Source: Timema cristinae | Taxonomy: Eukaryota > Arthropoda > Insecta > Phasmatodea > Timematidae | Length of the DNA stretch: 64,000 nucleotides | Direction of reading: 5' to 3' | NCBI GenBank assembly: GCA_039000515.1 | Contig: JBCFYV010000024.1 | Coordinates: forward strand, 14,721,922 to 14,785,921 | Shown here: in pieces, positions 62,183 to 64,000 of the stretch | How positions within the stretch are numbered: position 1 is the stretch's first letter | Layout of the letters: the number at the start of each line of letters is the position of its first letter | Made by a program: the position numbers and the translations under genes | The notes under the pieces: model-generated | What the model was told of the DNA's origin: nothing | Databases searched by the model: none | What the model saw: only the letters and a program-made list of their open reading frames with translations

Positions 62183-63490
62183 GAAGAGGAGCTGATGATA
62201 GTGTCTATTCTTGTTGTATATTCACGAGGTTCAGCATTAAGTTGGTTTTGTCCCTACATACTCCTATTTCTTGTTAACAAGGTGGGGGGCTACTTTATTT
62301 AGTTCATTTTGACAAAATTCAAATATAAGTGTAGATATTACAAAACAACTTACATGAAACTCCTAATTATTAAGCTATGTGTGAAAGGTTGAGTTCAGGC
62401 CTCGAACTTTAGTAGTTGGGCGTAGTTATGTCAGACGCCTCCCCCTCCCCCTTGTAATTTTTATAAGCTTGTCTAAATTAGTAGCTATGTTTTATAATTG
62501 AAACATTCACACTGATTAGCAAACCTTTTGGTTATTTTGATTATTTATTACTAGACGCTATATTTAGGGTCGTATAGTGAATAAAAGCAACATATTTTGT
62601 TTGTTTTATAAGTCTTATTTATTTTTGAACATCACTATATACATTTACATAAAAACATACAAATAAAAGAAAAAACTGCAAATACCAGCCCCGCAGGGTT
62701 CTTGTATGATGTGCACTACAGGAAATTGTGAACACTTAGAAGTAGTCAATGAGTTTGGAATTGATGTAAAAAAGATTCTATTTATGACCTTTTTCTTAAT
62801 AATTCAATTTATTGTTGTGTTTTTAGCAGCACACTTTTTGAACTCGGCACCACTTAATTTCCTACTGATATTTAAAAGCAAAACTTGGAAACGGGTTGCT
62901 TAGAAACACACGGAGAGTCACTAAAAAGAGGTTATGTATGAAACAATTGACAGCAAGCGTGGGAATGAAACGTCTCATTAAGAATAAAACACCAAGCCAG
63001 GCAAATGAGAATTAAAGTAAATAAGGGTTAGTTTGCAAACTACTACATTAGAATGCGTTGATGGCAGGAAATTGATTATGATTTACACATTTCACATTTT
63101 TACAAGCAGAATAAACGCAACAAAAATAATAGTGCAATTTTGTTACTTTTTAATTCTTGTGTAAATAAAATAAATGTTTTTCCTCTTAAAAAATATGGTC
63201 CTCTCAAGCTCCCCTTTAAGTCTGGCACCCTAGGAATTTGCCCAGTTTGCCCAGTTATAAACCTGGGCTTGGCTGAGTCATGTGGTGGTGTAAGGTGTTT
63301 AGTGAGTTTTATATTTGTATATTTAACTAAACTTTGTTACTAGCAACTTGATGAAGATTAGTTTAGAGTAGTTTTCCTCAACTTTGCTACAGGCCAATTC
63401 TAATGAAAAGGGTTTTACATAGTCTACCAATTTATTTGAACACTTTCTAACATATAAAAATGGAAATTAACTTTGTTTACACCCTCTTCG
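62183..63490. other. Unassigned region with one 65-codon frame
   Basis: The + strand frame at 62706-62903 (MMCTTGNCEHLEVVNEFGID, then a hydrophobic stretch LFMTFFLIIQFIVVFLAAHF) has a plausible single membrane segment. No family resemblance and no splice context tie it to a gene. Confidence 0.3.
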
Positions 63491-63494
63491 GTGC

Positions 63495-63740
63495 CCACCT
63501 GGTCCAAGACACTAATCTCACAATATAATTCTAGACTGTTGAAGGCAGGGAGATCAGGGTTTGATCCCAGTAGGGTTCACTGAGGGTGGTTTTTCCTAAA
63601 TGGTTTTCCACTAGCCCTCCATACAAAAGAGGGTACACTTCCACTAAATTCAGCCTTCCTAATCCTTAAACACATTAGTGTATGTTAGTACATATGGGTG
63701 TAAGCCGAACGAGGTACTAAAAAGTGGTACTATGAAAAAT
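63495..63740 (+). mobile_element. Diverged type A SINE
   Basis: CAGGGTTTGATCCCAGTAGG (B-box-like), CACTGAGGGTGGTTTTTCCT, AAATGGTTTTCCACTAGCCC, CTCCATACAAAAGAGGGTAC, and the tail GTAAGCCGAACGAGGTACTA, AAAAGTGGTACTATG match 8959-9214 in order. Confidence 0.7.
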
Positions 63741-64000
63741 GAAAATAATTTTTTTTATCATGGACACAGTCATCACTGGTTACAGGTTTTATTCAATTAA
63801 ATGTATATTTTTAAACTAACATCTAGGTACCCAGTTTTGATTCTTGTATTCAAGTGTAACTTTTCAACTACAATATATTAAATTAATTTGAAGACATTTG
63901 AATATATTCATAATAAAGAAAAAAACTACTTTTATTACAAGGAACATCAGTGCAATAAAATTTTAACAAAACCGATAGTAAATTAAACATTTATTTTAAT

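Overview
The window is eukaryotic nuclear DNA, AT-rich and crowded with decayed transposons. The genes have short exons with canonical GT-AG borders, long introns, and insect-like protein sequence. An insect with a large, repeat-rich genome is the best guess (low confidence: a hemimetabolous group such as Hemiptera). The species cannot be named from this sequence.

Two real protein genes are supported. (1) On the + strand at 1252-2814 are the last four coding exons of the BRCC36/BRCC3 lysine-63 deubiquitinase. The JAMM catalytic exons must lie left of the window. (2) On the - strand from 58669 down to 16297 is a nearly complete TMEM63 gene (OSCA/TMEM63/CSC1-like cation channel family). It has 14 coding exons over 42 kb and encodes about 810 residues. 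The two genes run toward each other, with about 13.5 kb of repeat-filled DNA between their 3' ends. No functional link between them is implied.

Most of the rest is intronic or intergenic transposon debris. It includes an old PIF/Harbinger-like element with long inverted ends and a transposase N-terminal fragment (340-1022), several LINE fragments, two Gypsy pol remnants in opposite orientations, a Penelope-like fragment, and a decayed Myb/SANT-like gene. DNA elements recognisable by their ends include a piggyBac-like element with TTAA ends, hAT-like elements (one with a perfect 8-bp target duplication), pogo/Tigger-like elements with TA targets, and a foldback family whose inverted ends look like tRNAs. 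There are also at least four tRNA-headed SINE types. Two SINE copies have clear 12-14 bp target duplications, and one of them is nested inside a DNA-transposon MITE.

The most unusual structures are local amplifications. In TMEM63, the splice acceptor plus the first ~60 nt of one exon is tandemly repeated eight times (34162-34815), leaving seven decoy acceptor/exon fragments in the upstream intron. Inside a LINE, a 50-bp piece of the reverse-transcriptase C-terminal region is repeated exactly 17 times (32441-33288). One TMEM63 acceptor has its branch-point region inside a SINE. Two TMEM63 exon joins do not keep reading phase as seen, which points to missed tiny exons or sequence indels.

No rRNA, functional tRNA, CRISPR or bacterial-type feature was found.
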